Source of the DNA: an uncultured Granulosicoccaceae bacterium
GTDB lineage: Bacteria; Pseudomonadota; Gammaproteobacteria; Granulosicoccales; Granulosicoccaceae
Length of the DNA stretch: 33,176 nt
NCBI GenBank assembly: GCA_937957915.1
Contig: CALGNZ010000172.1
Span: forward strand, 1-33,176
Direction of reading: 5' to 3'
This document shows, piece by piece, positions 1 through 8,055 of this stretch. Made by a program: the position numbers and the translations under genes. The notes beneath the pieces are model-generated. The model made no database searches. It was not told where the DNA came from and saw nothing but the letters and a program-made list of their open reading frames with translations. Numbering within the stretch: the first letter of the stretch is position 1; each line of letters begins with the position of its first letter.

Positions 1-552
1 TTTCATCTGCCCCAGCGGGCGATGTATATCAGTGCCGCTGACAACAACGGTTGACGCCCGCCCGTTGTAGCCAATTGGAATATGCAGCCAATTGGGGGGT
101 AGTGCGTTTTCAGCACCTCGAAACATAGTGCCGACGTTAGTGGCATGTTGTCGGCCTGCGTAGAAGTCAGTGAACTCTGACACCGCAAAGGGCATACACA
201 TAACAACATCAGCTTGTGCATGCATGGCCGCATCAATGGCATTGCTTTTAGCCGGGCTAATATCACCCTCAGTACCAAGCAGATCGATAAGCGTATTGCG
301 CACGTATGACCATTTCCCGGAACCGAGCGCCATAAACTCATTGAGCGCTGACTGGACAAAAACATTGTCCGTCATATCCGGAAACACACCAGCTTCAAAA
401 AGCACCGACAAATCAACAATTGAATCACCAATTGCTGTGCAACAGTGCGCCTCGCCACCTTCTTTGCAGTACACACCAAATGGCAGATTATTCAGTGGAA
501 AATCTGTCTGATGACTGTTAGCGCTATCGATGCGGCAGTTAAGTATTGTCAT
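1..552 (-). CDS. fahA: Fumarylacetoacetase, N-terminal part (runs off left edge)
   Basis: Last step of tyrosine/homogentisate degradation: hydrolysis of fumarylacetoacetate to fumarate and acetoacetate in the cytoplasm. The frame is open from an ATG at 552 down to base 1, giving 184 residues with no stop, so the 3' end lies outside the window. Recognisable family segments are DFPLNNLPFGVY near residue 18, FTDFYAGRQHATNVGTMFRG near 130, and a stretch ending in GYNGRASTVVVSGTDIHRPLGQ at the edge. The DFYxxxxHA segment carries catalytic and metal-site residues of the family. Family proteins are about 420-430 residues, so a little under half is present. The ribosome site is weak (TGGA). No homogentisate dioxygenase gene lies upstream in the window; any partner genes would be beyond the left edge. 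The identification is firm. Confidence 0.9.
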   Translation of the reverse strand, partial: MTILNCRIDSANSHQTDFPLNNLPFGVYCKEGGEAHCCTAIGDSIVDLSVLFEAGVFPDMTDNVFVQSALNEFMALGSGKWSYVRNTLIDLLGTEGDISPAKSNAIDAAMHAQADVVMCMPFAVSEFTDFYAGRQHATNVGTMFRGAENALPPNWLHIPIGYNGRASTVVVSGTDIHRPLGQMK

Positions 553-1302
553 TCAAATTCCAAAGCAGTGAGCCCATGCAGGTGTCGCAGTGAATACCAA
601 CGAAGATGTAGCGCACAGCAAAGCCCCAACGGTTATCAGTGACTCATCTATCGAATCATGAGCGCATGACTCACTGTTCAGGAGGACGTTTTGGTGTGCG
701 AGGTGCATTGGATACTCAAGACCGCAGATTTAAAACCGGCGCCATTTTGTAAGCCAAATCGCTGAGCTACCAGAACGTCGCCCGCACAGATAGTGGTACC
801 GGCACCACGGCGACGACCCCCTGATAAGGATAACATCATCCTCAAAGCATATTTTAAATACGAAACAGGCGCAAACGGATAGCTGAGCAATTTTTGGGGC
901 GACTAGAGCAGGATTAACCGGCACAGATTGGGAGTAGCCCGAAACATGTCATGCGCAGAGACTGACTGAAGTCAGCCGGGCCGCTTGTGCAACTCTTCAA
1001 AACACCGTGCTTGCGCATCAGGCTGATTGATGCCCGGTTGCGGGCTGAATTGCAGCGTGCTGTGGTCCATGTTAGGGGGTAGCAAGACCATACCATGCGT
1101 CTTGTGCTGAGTGAGTGGTGCTAATCGCAACCGTGCTCTGAGATAATAAATCATCACAGACAGCACCAACATTTTTGTATCAGATGTCGCTTTGCAACGA
1201 GTTTCCAAAGCAACATCTTGCCTCTATGTTCCAGGCTGTACACCAGGTGAACTCAAATTTCACAAGGAAATTTCACCACATCAGCCGCACAACATGACCT
1301 GC
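553..1302. other. 750-base stretch without a convincing gene
   Basis: Only short overlapping minus-strand frames of 60-78 codons occur here (678-890, 730-924, 914-1096, 972-1208). They overlap each other, have no clear ribosome sites and match no family I know. A short hairpin, CTGACTgaAGTCAG, lies at 962-975. Around 725-775 the minus strand resembles tRNA D- and T-arm words (GGTAGCTCAGC, GGTTTTAAATC), but no acceptor stem or cloverleaf can be closed. The stretch may hold decayed coding sequence. Confidence 0.5.
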
Positions 1303-2019
1303 CTACTCACCAGCGTAAAAGCAATAGAACAGGCCGTCACCACCGGTGCGTGGCAGCGCATCTGCTGAGCACCCTGCAGTTCCGTGAGCTGAATTCCAGG
1401 ACACCATATGCCGGTCATTGCTAAGCCCCGCAAGATCGTGATGACCCACTATCGCTGAGCCTTTGTCACTGCTGGTCCAACCGGAGCATGTGGTGTCTCC
1501 ACCGGCAGTAGAATACTGCCCCTGTGGCGTGGAGCCGGTGAGAATATCATGACGGTTCGGTTTATCACCACGCGCGTTAACCGTATTTCCGTTTTCATCC
1601 AGTCCGTTTTCCTTGTTGATTGCATTGCCATCAGAATGTAACCCGTCGACATCATTTGCAATCAACACACCCTTGGCGTTGCTCCAGGGGCCAGAGCCTA
1701 TCCGGTCGCGTGCATCAACACCGGGTATGACTTTCGGAGAATCACCGGAGCGATCAATCATCGCGCTCACACTGAGATACGCTTTCCAGTTTTCGAGTTT
1801 TGAGCCAGCAGCGGCAGCGAGCTTTGTACAATGTGCATCCGCACCTTCCAGTCCGCCAAGATCACCACCGTTTCCGGGGCCTGCACTGGTAATGAAAAAC
1901 GTCATTTCGGAATCCTGAGCCCAGACACTGGCACTCATTCCATACGAAACTACCGCCAGACCAAGCGCCGCCCCAACGGCTACCGTTTTACTCGCTAAAG
2001 ATTTTTTGTTGTTGCCCAT
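1303..2019 (-). CDS. Exported lectin-like (DUF1554-type) protein
   Basis: 238 residues with an N-terminal signal peptide: basic start MGNNKKSLASK, a hydrophobic core at about residues 13-30, and cleavage likely after SVWA. The mature part opens with a segment typical of C-type-lectin/endostatin-like DUF1554 domains: FFITSAGPGNGGDLGGLEGA, followed by a Cys, a WKAYLS segment and an IGSGPWSN motif. The C-terminal half has paired cysteines (TTCSGW, AGCSAD, LFYCFYAGE) that suggest disulfides. The predicted place is periplasm or cell surface; the ligand is unknown. ATG at 2019 is preceded by AAAGAGA at good spacing. The gene sits 196 bases downstream of the cupredoxin-like gene on the same strand, with hairpin and direct-repeat sequence between them. 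The family assignment rests on pattern memory and is moderate. Confidence 0.6.
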   Translation of the reverse strand: MGNNKKSLASKTVAVGAALGLAVVSYGMSASVWAQDSEMTFFITSAGPGNGGDLGGLEGADAHCTKLAAAAGSKLENWKAYLSVSAMIDRSGDSPKVIPGVDARDRIGSGPWSNAKGVLIANDVDGLHSDGNAINKENGLDENGNTVNARGDKPNRHDILTGSTPQGQYSTAGGDTTCSGWTSSDKGSAIVGHHDLAGLSNDRHMVSWNSAHGTAGCSADALPRTGGDGLFYCFYAGE

Positions 2020-2126
2020 CAGTATTGTCTCTTTAATTGGAACATTAAAAACAATTATTAGTCGCGTTGTTTAAATCACTAAATACAAATGTTTGCCACT
2101 TTGACCCAACCCGGATCGAAACGCCA

Positions 2127-2181
2127 CTGCCTGAAAGCTTTTAATCGCTATTCAGGCAGAGCAGCAATTTCAGGCAGAGCA
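2127..2181. repeat. Hairpin plus 13-bp direct repeat between two exported-protein genes
   Basis: CTGCCTGAA (2127-2135) pairs perfectly with TTCAGGCAG (2151-2159). Three further pairs (AGC/GCT) continue inside the loop beyond one bulged base. The word TTCAGGCAGAGCA occurs at 2151-2163 and again, exactly, at 2169-2181. The hairpin is not followed by a T-run on either strand, so it is not a standard intrinsic terminator. It could be a processing or mRNA-stability element between the two minus-strand genes. Confidence 0.45.
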
Positions 2182-2215
2182 TTCCTACAGGCATTCCTGC
2201 GCGAAGTGTCGGAGT

Positions 2216-2716
2216 TTAGCCGCCTGAAACGCGTAGTTTGTAATCCAGTGTAGAGTTAAGCGGACAGGAATAAACATACTCACCTTCTTCCAGTGTAATT
2301 TCGTAGTCTTTGGTTACTCCCAACTCAAGACCACCACCCGACACTTTTGGCAGGCGCGCTTTGTCAAGCAAACTCGCACCACGCAAGTAGAAGCCGAGTG
2401 GATATTCAACATTTTCATTGGTCACTCTGAATATATATTTGCCGGGCTTCAATTCAATCGTTTTGGCAGCCGCAAGTCGCTCGTCTCCAGATTGATCGTG
2501 GATACTTTCACAATCTGATTTCATTGTGGACTCAAAGCCGTGGTTTTTACCATTTTCACTTTCTAAGAACTGGCAATTGACCTGGGTCAATTCAACTATT
2601 TGAGCTTCCTCGGCTACTGCTGTACCCATGGTACAAAAAGCTGCCAGCACAACAGCAGCAAAACCCGTTTTTGAATTACCGTTAAACAAAGCGCGGGACG
2701 ACTGGAACATTCTCAT
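2216..2716 (-). CDS. Exported cupredoxin-like protein lacking copper ligands
   Basis: 166 residues with a signal peptide (hydrophobic core at about 18-34, cleavage after AVA). The second half has the strand pattern of cupredoxin-like proteins: PGKYIFRVTNENVEYPLGFY at 91-110, then TLEEGEYVYSCPLN at 141-154 and a closing DYKLRV strand. In copper-binding relatives a His follows the NE turn, and a C-x-x-x-H-x-x-x-x-M loop closes the site. Here the His is replaced (EYPLGFYL), and C151 is followed by PLNSTLDY with no His or Met. A mononuclear copper site is therefore unlikely. C48 and C69 in the N-terminal half may form a disulfide. ATG at 2716 has GAGA upstream. The role is unknown; possibilities are a periplasmic structural domain or a partner of the neighbouring exported proteins. 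Confidence 0.55.
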   Translation of the reverse strand: MRMFQSSRALFNGNSKTGFAAVVLAAFCTMGTAVAEEAQIVELTQVNCQFLESENGKNHGFESTMKSDCESIHDQSGDERLAAAKTIELKPGKYIFRVTNENVEYPLGFYLRGASLLDKARLPKVSGGGLELGVTKDYEITLEEGEYVYSCPLNSTLDYKLRVSGG

Positions 2717-2858
2717 GATGGTATCTCGGTTGTTGAACTCATCGCTTTAGAATTCAGTAACCCGGGAAAGTTCCGGGGTACACGCGCTAATTTTTACCAA
2801 CAAGGTATTGGGTTATTTTGTGTCACAATAAGGGCAACCATTCAGCTGGCCCGGCGAG

Positions 2859-3692
2859 ATGACCGACGATCAAATAGCATTGCAACAAAGCCTGACCGAC
2901 CGGTTCGGATCATTGTCATATCAAGTGCCAACGGCCAACCCTCAATTAGTACACATGGCAGGCAGGGGCTCGTGCCGACGATTTGCAGACAAGTCTGTAG
3001 ATGACACCCTGATCGAAACGCTGTGCGCGGTGGCACTGGCGTCACCGACAAAAAGTGATCTGCAACAACGCGATATCGTTATCGTGCAAGAGCAAAACCT
3101 GCGCAACGAAATCTACCGGCTTTTTGGAGACAGCAGCTGGATAGCCGGCGCACCGATGTTGCTGGTATTTTGTGGCAACAACCGCCGCCAGCGGCAATTA
3201 AGCAAATGGCGCGACAAGCCTTTTCCAAACGACCACCTGGACGCATTTTTTAACGCCAGTATTGATGCGGGCATTGCATTGTCTGCCTTTGTAACCGGCG
3301 CGGAATCGGTTGGTTTAGGCTGCTGTCCCATCAGTGAGATACGTAATCACTGCACCATTATCAGCGAAAAGCTACAGCTGCCACAGCATGTGTTTCCTAT
3401 AGCCGGTCTGGCAGTAGGCTGGCCAAAGCAATCACCGGAAGTCAGCATGCGCTTGCCATTATCGGTTACTGTTCATCGCAATTTTTTTACTGAAACAGAT
3501 GTGCAGGCGGAGGTGGAAGACTACGACCAACGCCGTAGCGCGCACCAGCCTTATGCGCAACAACGCGACATTGAACATTTTGGACAAACCAAAGACTACG
3601 GATGGTCAGAAGACAAGGCTCGTCAGTATGCGGTACCGCAGCGCGCTGACTTCGGCAGTTTTGTCAGATCGAAAGGATTTGTTTTAAAGTAA
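2859..3692 (+). CDS. NfsA-like nitroreductase family oxidoreductase
   Basis: 277 residues, FMN-dependent, using NAD(P)H to reduce quinones, nitro compounds or flavin. The phosphate-binding N-terminal motif GRGSCRRFADKSVDD is at 35-49 and the FMN-contact segment ASPTKSDLQQRDIVIV at 61-76. The centre has GIALSAFVTGAESVGLGCCP, and the closing strand IAGLAVGWP is typical of NfsA/FRP-type enzymes. Length and order match the family. The start ATG at 2859 has only a weak purine stretch upstream, and an intergenic region without genes separates it from the divergent cupredoxin-like gene. The physiological substrate cannot be read from sequence. It is convergent with the PD-(D/E)XK gene, with a hairpin between them. 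Confidence 0.8.
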   Translation: MTDDQIALQQSLTDRFGSLSYQVPTANPQLVHMAGRGSCRRFADKSVDDTLIETLCAVALASPTKSDLQQRDIVIVQEQNLRNEIYRLFGDSSWIAGAPMLLVFCGNNRRQRQLSKWRDKPFPNDHLDAFFNASIDAGIALSAFVTGAESVGLGCCPISEIRNHCTIISEKLQLPQHVFPIAGLAVGWPKQSPEVSMRLPLSVTVHRNFFTETDVQAEVEDYDQRRSAHQPYAQQRDIEHFGQTKDYGWSEDKARQYAVPQRADFGSFVRSKGFVLK

Positions 3693-3833
3693 TATTTTTG
3701 CCCAGGGGCTTTGGTCGTACTACGGTTTCTACCGCAATGTCAGGTTACAGAAAAACCGGGGCTTACACGCCGGCTTCATTGTCGGAGTATCCAGCCATGG
3801 AGTCACACCACTCCTTGAATCATGAATTTTTAT

Positions 3834-3858
3834 CTGGATTCTACCAGCCAGAATCCAG
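3834..3858. terminator. 9-bp perfect hairpin between convergent genes
   Basis: CTGGATTCT (3834-3842) and AGAATCCAG (3850-3858) are perfect inverted arms around a 7-base loop. The site lies between the convergent nitroreductase (ends 3692) and nuclease-like gene (ends 3898), where a bidirectional terminator would be expected. No T-run follows on either strand, so intrinsic termination is not assured. Confidence 0.4.
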
Positions 3859-3897
3859 TGTCGGGCGCTGCTTTTGCTCGCCTTGTCTCACACTGAT

Positions 3898-5064
3898 TCA
3901 GGCCGCACGTTTGTCTTCCAACTCCTGCAACTCTTCACGTAAGCGCCAAAAGCATGGTTCATCGGTAATCAGCATTATCAGAGCATTTGCTGTTTCAAAA
4001 AACGTTTCTTCCTGTTCTGCTGCACTGGAGGAACCTGAAAAAACATCAAGCATCGGCTTTCTAATATGCACAGGAACACCTTTGTGCTTTTTATCAACGC
4101 TATTGTCCTCGTGATGTAAATAGAGCTGCCAGCCAGCACCCATTTTCTGAGGCACTTTTACTTTCAAGGTTTCAATAAGTTCCTTGTAGTTTGGGCTACT
4201 GCTGTATTGCCGCAAGGTCTTTTTATTGAATCCGAAAATCAAACTCATATCAGGCCCTTTAGACTCATCCATTGCGGGCGTATACAGGTCATCCGGATCA
4301 ATGATAAAGCCTACAAACAAGTCCGGACGTCCGCCCTTGAAATACATACCAATTCTGCCCCATGCCTCGGCGTATTCGTGTCCAGGCTTCTTTTTGCCTT
4401 CTTCACGAGTCAATCCGGTTTGCTGAAGCAGAGACCAATCTTTCCTTTCAACACGCGCCACCAGGTTTGAGATGTCTCTTTTAAGCTTATTAGTCGCAAA
4501 GTGGTAGCGAATCGCCTGATGCGACACAGGTGCGGCTGGACCTAATCCTTCACTTCTCAACAGGCCTCTAAAGTCAGAAACCGGGCAGTAATCATCGCCA
4601 GAGCCTGCTTCGAACTCACCGACAAACTCATACACCTCTTGCCAGCACATCGAAAGATCCGGCTGGTTCGATATCTCTGAAATGATGTGCTGGTGTTTGT
4701 TAGCGGTCACCAGCACAATTTTACTTTCACAGAAATGTTCAGCCGCATACGATCGGTATTTACTAATCTGCCCCGAGTGAACTTCACTCCAGACTTTGTG
4801 CTCGAATACAATCGCTTTGTTATTCGATACACAGACCATATCTGGAAACACACCATTAAAATTGTATTGGGTGGTCCAGTTACAATCGGTCACAGAAAAA
4901 CCGGTAAATTGCGATTTATCCGCTATCTGCGCTGCGAACTTGCTGCCAAGCTCCCGGTTATTATTCAGTACCCAGCAAAATGCCTCAGTAACAAAATTCT
5001 CAAGTGGATCCATACCCTCTCTGGGACGGTACTTTCTGACAGCCTGCAACAATCCGGTTTTCAT
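3898..5064 (-). CDS. Orphan PD-(D/E)XK nuclease-like protein
   Basis: 388 residues from the ATG at 5064, which has AGAG eight bases upstream. A longer frame begins at a TTG (5082). The nuclease core is visible: DPLENFVTEAFCWVLNNN at 19-36 (N-terminal helix), then FPD at 73-75, twelve residues, and EHK at 88-90, followed by Q99 and Y103. This is the PD-x(n)-(D/E)-x-K arrangement with the downstream Gln typical of the fold. The C-terminal 250 residues are not recognised: mixed alpha/beta with FVGFIIDPDD and a charged C-terminal helix. It could be a solitary defence or DNA-repair nuclease. There is no methyltransferase, toxin-antitoxin partner or helicase next to it. The fold call is fairly sure; the function is unknown. 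Confidence 0.6.
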   Translation of the reverse strand: MKTGLLQAVRKYRPREGMDPLENFVTEAFCWVLNNNRELGSKFAAQIADKSQFTGFSVTDCNWTTQYNFNGVFPDMVCVSNNKAIVFEHKVWSEVHSGQISKYRSYAAEHFCESKIVLVTANKHQHIISEISNQPDLSMCWQEVYEFVGEFEAGSGDDYCPVSDFRGLLRSEGLGPAAPVSHQAIRYHFATNKLKRDISNLVARVERKDWSLLQQTGLTREEGKKKPGHEYAEAWGRIGMYFKGGRPDLFVGFIIDPDDLYTPAMDESKGPDMSLIFGFNKKTLRQYSSSPNYKELIETLKVKVPQKMGAGWQLYLHHEDNSVDKKHKGVPVHIRKPMLDVFSGSSSAAEQEETFFETANALIMLITDEPCFWRLREELQELEDKRAA

Positions 5065-5134
5065 AAATACATCTCTAAACAAAATATAACATTCACCGCG
5101 GCCTTATTTTCCACCAGGCTTCAGTCACCAAATA

Positions 5135-6598
5135 CTATAGAAACCCTCGCCTTGCACAGCACCCACTTGCCAAAAGGATCAAAAAGAAAGGAAACAATGA
5201 ACCTCCACCGCTCGATACCACTGAGGCATTCTCCTGATCTGTCGGGCTGACCGGCAGCGTCGTGCCATCGATACCAGTTTGCTCAGCAACTTCTGTCAGC
5301 TGCTCTTCTGGTGCCTGCTCTTCTGGTGCCTGCTCATTCGGGTTTAGATCCGTCGGCCCCTCGATTGACTCTTCTTCGGAAGCCTGTTCACTAGCCTCAC
5401 CAACCACCTCTAACTTCTGATCTGTATACCCTCGCTCAACGACACAGGAGTCGTAGGCGTTATCTGTCCATACCCGAATGTCTTCACTTCCCGAATACAC
5501 CGGCTCGTACCACCCTTCGGTTGGAAAAAGCGAGCTGGTTGTTAATTCCCCGGCTTCAATAGACCATTCGTAAGGTGTGAGCACACCTTGTCCGCGAGCG
5601 TCAACATAGACGTAGCCGTGATTATCCCCGGGCTGTGGCGGCATGAACACGTATCCGTCTGCCTCAGGATAGGTCGACTCGAAGGAGCCAGCAGTCCAAA
5701 AGTAATCCGTGCACCATATTTTCTTGTGAAAGAGATCGCTCTCAGGTTTCCAGCTCAACTGCTGCAACTCTACCGAAGCATCTGTTTCAGGATTAATAAT
5801 TACCGGCTTTACCAGCAGCAAATCAACACTCGCAACCCCGGTTACTGTATGGACTCCAGACTCAGTTGGTGGCTGATCCCACTGGCCGGAGGGCAGGAAG
5901 TCGCCTTCTGATGTGTACTTGCACTCCTGCATCTTGCTACCGTCTATAACTTCAGCGTCTCCCTGTGTTTGCAAATGACCGTACCAAAACCGCATGCCTT
6001 TTGACCGATCATTGAACAGTATTTCCTCGCCCCATGGATCAGCGAACATTTTCAAGGGTTGCTCCGGTGTTACGAAGTAACTTTCACTGAGGTAACGACC
6101 GCGCCTGGATTGCCAGTTTCCGGTTCCTGTATGAGTCTCGGTTCCATTAATGACTACTCGTATATCGTATTTACCCGTCCTGGGCTCGGAATCCGGCAGA
6201 GGATGATGTGTGATGTAGAACACGTTCTCTACTTCGAAGATACCCAACTCATCATTCATGCTGTAGTTGGTACACTCAATTTCGCGATTTGCAAAATCGA
6301 CGTTTGGATCCCAGTAGTTTAGCGAGTTGACTGGGTAGCTGGTTTGCCCATTAATTTCAACAGCTTCCGGACGAGGCCTTGTATCTTCCGTAACCGCACA
6401 GGCACGACCGCCAAACATGTGAGGGGCCCACCCACTACCGTCGCCATCCGGGTCATCGGCAACCGAATCACATGCCGGTATCAGTTCAGAACCGCCCGGC
6501 TCACTATTTTGCGCGTACAGGGAGGGGGTATTTACAGCAAGTAGTGAAACGACAACTGGCAGCCAGGTTTTGCAGAAACAGGTTTTGCAGAATTTCAT
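5135..6598 (-). CDS. Exported protein with GlyGly-CTERM-type sorting tail
   Basis: 487 residues. The signal peptide occupies residues 1-30 (cleavage near SLYAQ). The N-terminal region has CDSVADDPDGDGSGW (about 43-57), a Cys-flanked DPDGDG motif common in secreted gammaproteobacterial proteins. Four further cysteines are spread through the mid-part. From about residue 415 a Glu/Pro/Gln-rich low-complexity linker includes an exact tandem QAPEE duplication. The end, GGGSLFPFFLILLASG followed by CCARRGFL, is Gly-rich, then hydrophobic, then basic, as in GlyGly-CTERM tails, which are processed by rhombosortase and linked to type II secretion. The first codons also contain a 15-bp duplication (FCKTC/FCKTW). 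No enzymatic domain is recognised. It lies 70 bases upstream of the nuclease-like gene on the same strand, without a functional link. Confidence 0.65.
   Translation of the reverse strand: MKFCKTCFCKTWLPVVVSLLAVNTPSLYAQNSEPGGSELIPACDSVADDPDGDGSGWAPHMFGGRACAVTEDTRPRPEAVEINGQTSYPVNSLNYWDPNVDFANREIECTNYSMNDELGIFEVENVFYITHHPLPDSEPRTGKYDIRVVINGTETHTGTGNWQSRRGRYLSESYFVTPEQPLKMFADPWGEEILFNDRSKGMRFWYGHLQTQGDAEVIDGSKMQECKYTSEGDFLPSGQWDQPPTESGVHTVTGVASVDLLLVKPVIINPETDASVELQQLSWKPESDLFHKKIWCTDYFWTAGSFESTYPEADGYVFMPPQPGDNHGYVYVDARGQGVLTPYEWSIEAGELTTSSLFPTEGWYEPVYSGSEDIRVWTDNAYDSCVVERGYTDQKLEVVGEASEQASEEESIEGPTDLNPNEQAPEEQAPEEQLTEVAEQTGIDGTTLPVSPTDQENASVVSSGGGSLFPFFLILLASGCCARRGFL
5301..5330. repeat. Exact 15-bp tandem duplication in coding linker
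   Basis: TGCTCTTCTGGTGCC occurs twice head to tail (5301-5315, 5316-5330). On the minus strand it encodes the repeated QAPEE-type unit in the acidic linker of the GlyGly-CTERM protein. The unit is in frame, so copy number can change without a frameshift. Confidence 0.8.
6563..6592. repeat. 15-bp tandem duplication at the start of a signal peptide
   Basis: CCAGGTTTTGCAGAA (6563-6577) is followed by ACAGGTTTTGCAGAA (6578-6592), differing at one base. On the minus strand this encodes F-C-K-T-C then F-C-K-T-W directly after MK. The duplication lengthens the basic, Cys-rich n-region of the signal peptide. Confidence 0.8.
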
Positions 6599-6703
6599 AA
6601 CAACGCACTACATTACAAACTTCACCTTGTTACGACATTTAAAAAATTTTCGTTAACTCTTCGTCGTCAATTCGAGAACCAGCGAACCTGCGTTCAAGGC
6701 AAA

Positions 6704-7771
6704 CTATAGCCTGTTGTCGGCACTACCTGCCTGCTCACAGGCGAGTGCTATTGCCTCGGTTAATTGCAGATTTCGATAACCATCCTCAGCGCTTACCAGC
6801 GGCTCCTCTTCACCACGAATGACTCTGCAAAAATGTGACAGCTGACGAACCAGCGGATCGGAAACCTCCACAGGCTCGGTTACTACCTGCGGAGCTTTGT
6901 ACCACGACGGTTCCTCATTGTTTTGAAAACGGTGCAGGGTCATTGTTGGTATTGAAAGGCTGCCACGAGTACCGGCGATGTGATAACAGTTTTCGTCCGA
7001 ATCGTGATGATAATCGAGATTTTCTTTGGCGGTCTGTTCCCAACTTTTACAACTGGCAGCTGTGTCTGACAGGATGAAAGTTCCCACGGCGCCACTTTCA
7101 AAACCAAGGGAAATGGCAACTGTATCTTCCACCTCAAAACCACGCTGTGCGTTCGATGGCATCGCCTGCACTTGCGTTATCTCGCCGCACAGATAACGCA
7201 GGTTGCCTATTTCATGAATCATGTTGATCAGGATCGGGCCACCACCTGATTTTGTTCGCCATGGCCCTGCTTCATAATAGGCATCCGGCTTATAGAAGAG
7301 TGCGGCACCCTGCACCGCAACAATGTTGCCTATTGCGCCAGAATCAATAATACGCTTTGCCTGCTGCATGATCGCACTATGCATACGATGGTGGCCAACT
7401 ATGACTCTGGCCTGTTGGCTCGCTACTTTGTCTACAAGGTGCCGTGCCTGGTCGGTGGTCTGGCTGATTGGCTTTTCAATTAACACCGGAACGTTTGCAT
7501 CGATACACTCCAGCGCCTGTGTGTAATGCAAAGCATTAGGTGTAGCCAGAACAACGCCGTCCAGTGTGCTGTTATCTGATGATGCCGGTTTCCCCAACAA
7601 CTGACCCAGATCCTCATAGTGCGCTACACTGCTTTCCCGCGCTATCTCTGCCGCTGTTGGCGCAGGATCAACTATTGCGGCAAGCTCACATTCATCAGAC
7701 TGATTGATCAGCTGAATATGCCTCTGGCCAATCAGGCCAGCACCTACCACTGCAATTTTTAGCGCTGACAT
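6704..7771 (-). CDS. Gfo/Idh/MocA family NAD(P)-dependent oxidoreductase
   Basis: 355 residues. The Rossmann domain starts at IAVVGAGLIGQRHIQLI (residues 6-22), with an acidic residue after the second strand (AAIVDPAP), suggesting NAD preference. The EKP motif (LIEKPIS) and the HHRMHS segment follow. The C-terminal substrate domain includes GGGPILINMIHEIGNLRYLCG, where the H of MIHEIG is the usual catalytic-region histidine. The family oxidises or reduces sugars, inositols and related polyols; the substrate here is not readable. ATG at 7771 has a strong GGAG eight bases upstream. The next gene upstream is a GPH-type sugar symporter on the same strand, 281 bases away, so the pair may import and oxidise one sugar or sugar acid. 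Confidence 0.8.
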   Translation of the reverse strand: MSALKIAVVGAGLIGQRHIQLINQSDECELAAIVDPAPTAAEIARESSVAHYEDLGQLLGKPASSDNSTLDGVVLATPNALHYTQALECIDANVPVLIEKPISQTTDQARHLVDKVASQQARVIVGHHRMHSAIMQQAKRIIDSGAIGNIVAVQGAALFYKPDAYYEAGPWRTKSGGGPILINMIHEIGNLRYLCGEITQVQAMPSNAQRGFEVEDTVAISLGFESGAVGTFILSDTAASCKSWEQTAKENLDYHHDSDENCYHIAGTRGSLSIPTMTLHRFQNNEEPSWYKAPQVVTEPVEVSDPLVRQLSHFCRVIRGEEEPLVSAEDGYRNLQLTEAIALACEQAGSADNRL

Positions 7772-7984
7772 TGCAGCTTCTCCGTATCCTATTGATTGTG
7801 TTGTAGTGTAGATTCACACAGCCTGCCAATTGCGGCTCACCAGAGACTGAGCACCGAGCATGTGTCAGGCGCAAAATAGCGTTTGCAATTGTCGCGATCA
7901 ACATTCGAACAGAACTGCGTTAGACGCGTAAAAGACAAGGCTAATTAAATCATACCATCAACCATGTTCACAGCTTTCATGCTC

Positions 7985-8055
7985 CTGATGTAAAAGCCCT
8001 GATGTAAAGGCACTGATATGAAGGTACTGACTTAGAGGCACTGGCATGCGGGCTA
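7985..8055. repeat. Five degenerate 14-bp tandem repeats at the 3' end of the symporter gene
   Basis: Units start at 7985, 7999, 8013, 8027 and 8041 at an exact 14-base period: CTGATGTAAAAGCC, CTGATGTAAAGGCA, CTGATATGAAGGTA, CTGACTTAGAGGCA, CTGGCATGCGGGCT. Similarity to unit 1 declines towards the stop codon at 8053. The array sits immediately downstream of the minus-strand symporter gene, in the gap before the oxidoreductase gene. Confidence 0.75.

Noticed and set aside
725..775. tRNA-like words on the minus strand
   Set aside because: D- and T-arm-like words are present, but no acceptor stem or proper anticodon arm can be formed at the right spacing.
678..1208. Overlapping minus-strand frames of 60-78 codons
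   Set aside because: They overlap one another in different frames, lack ribosome sites and match no known family.
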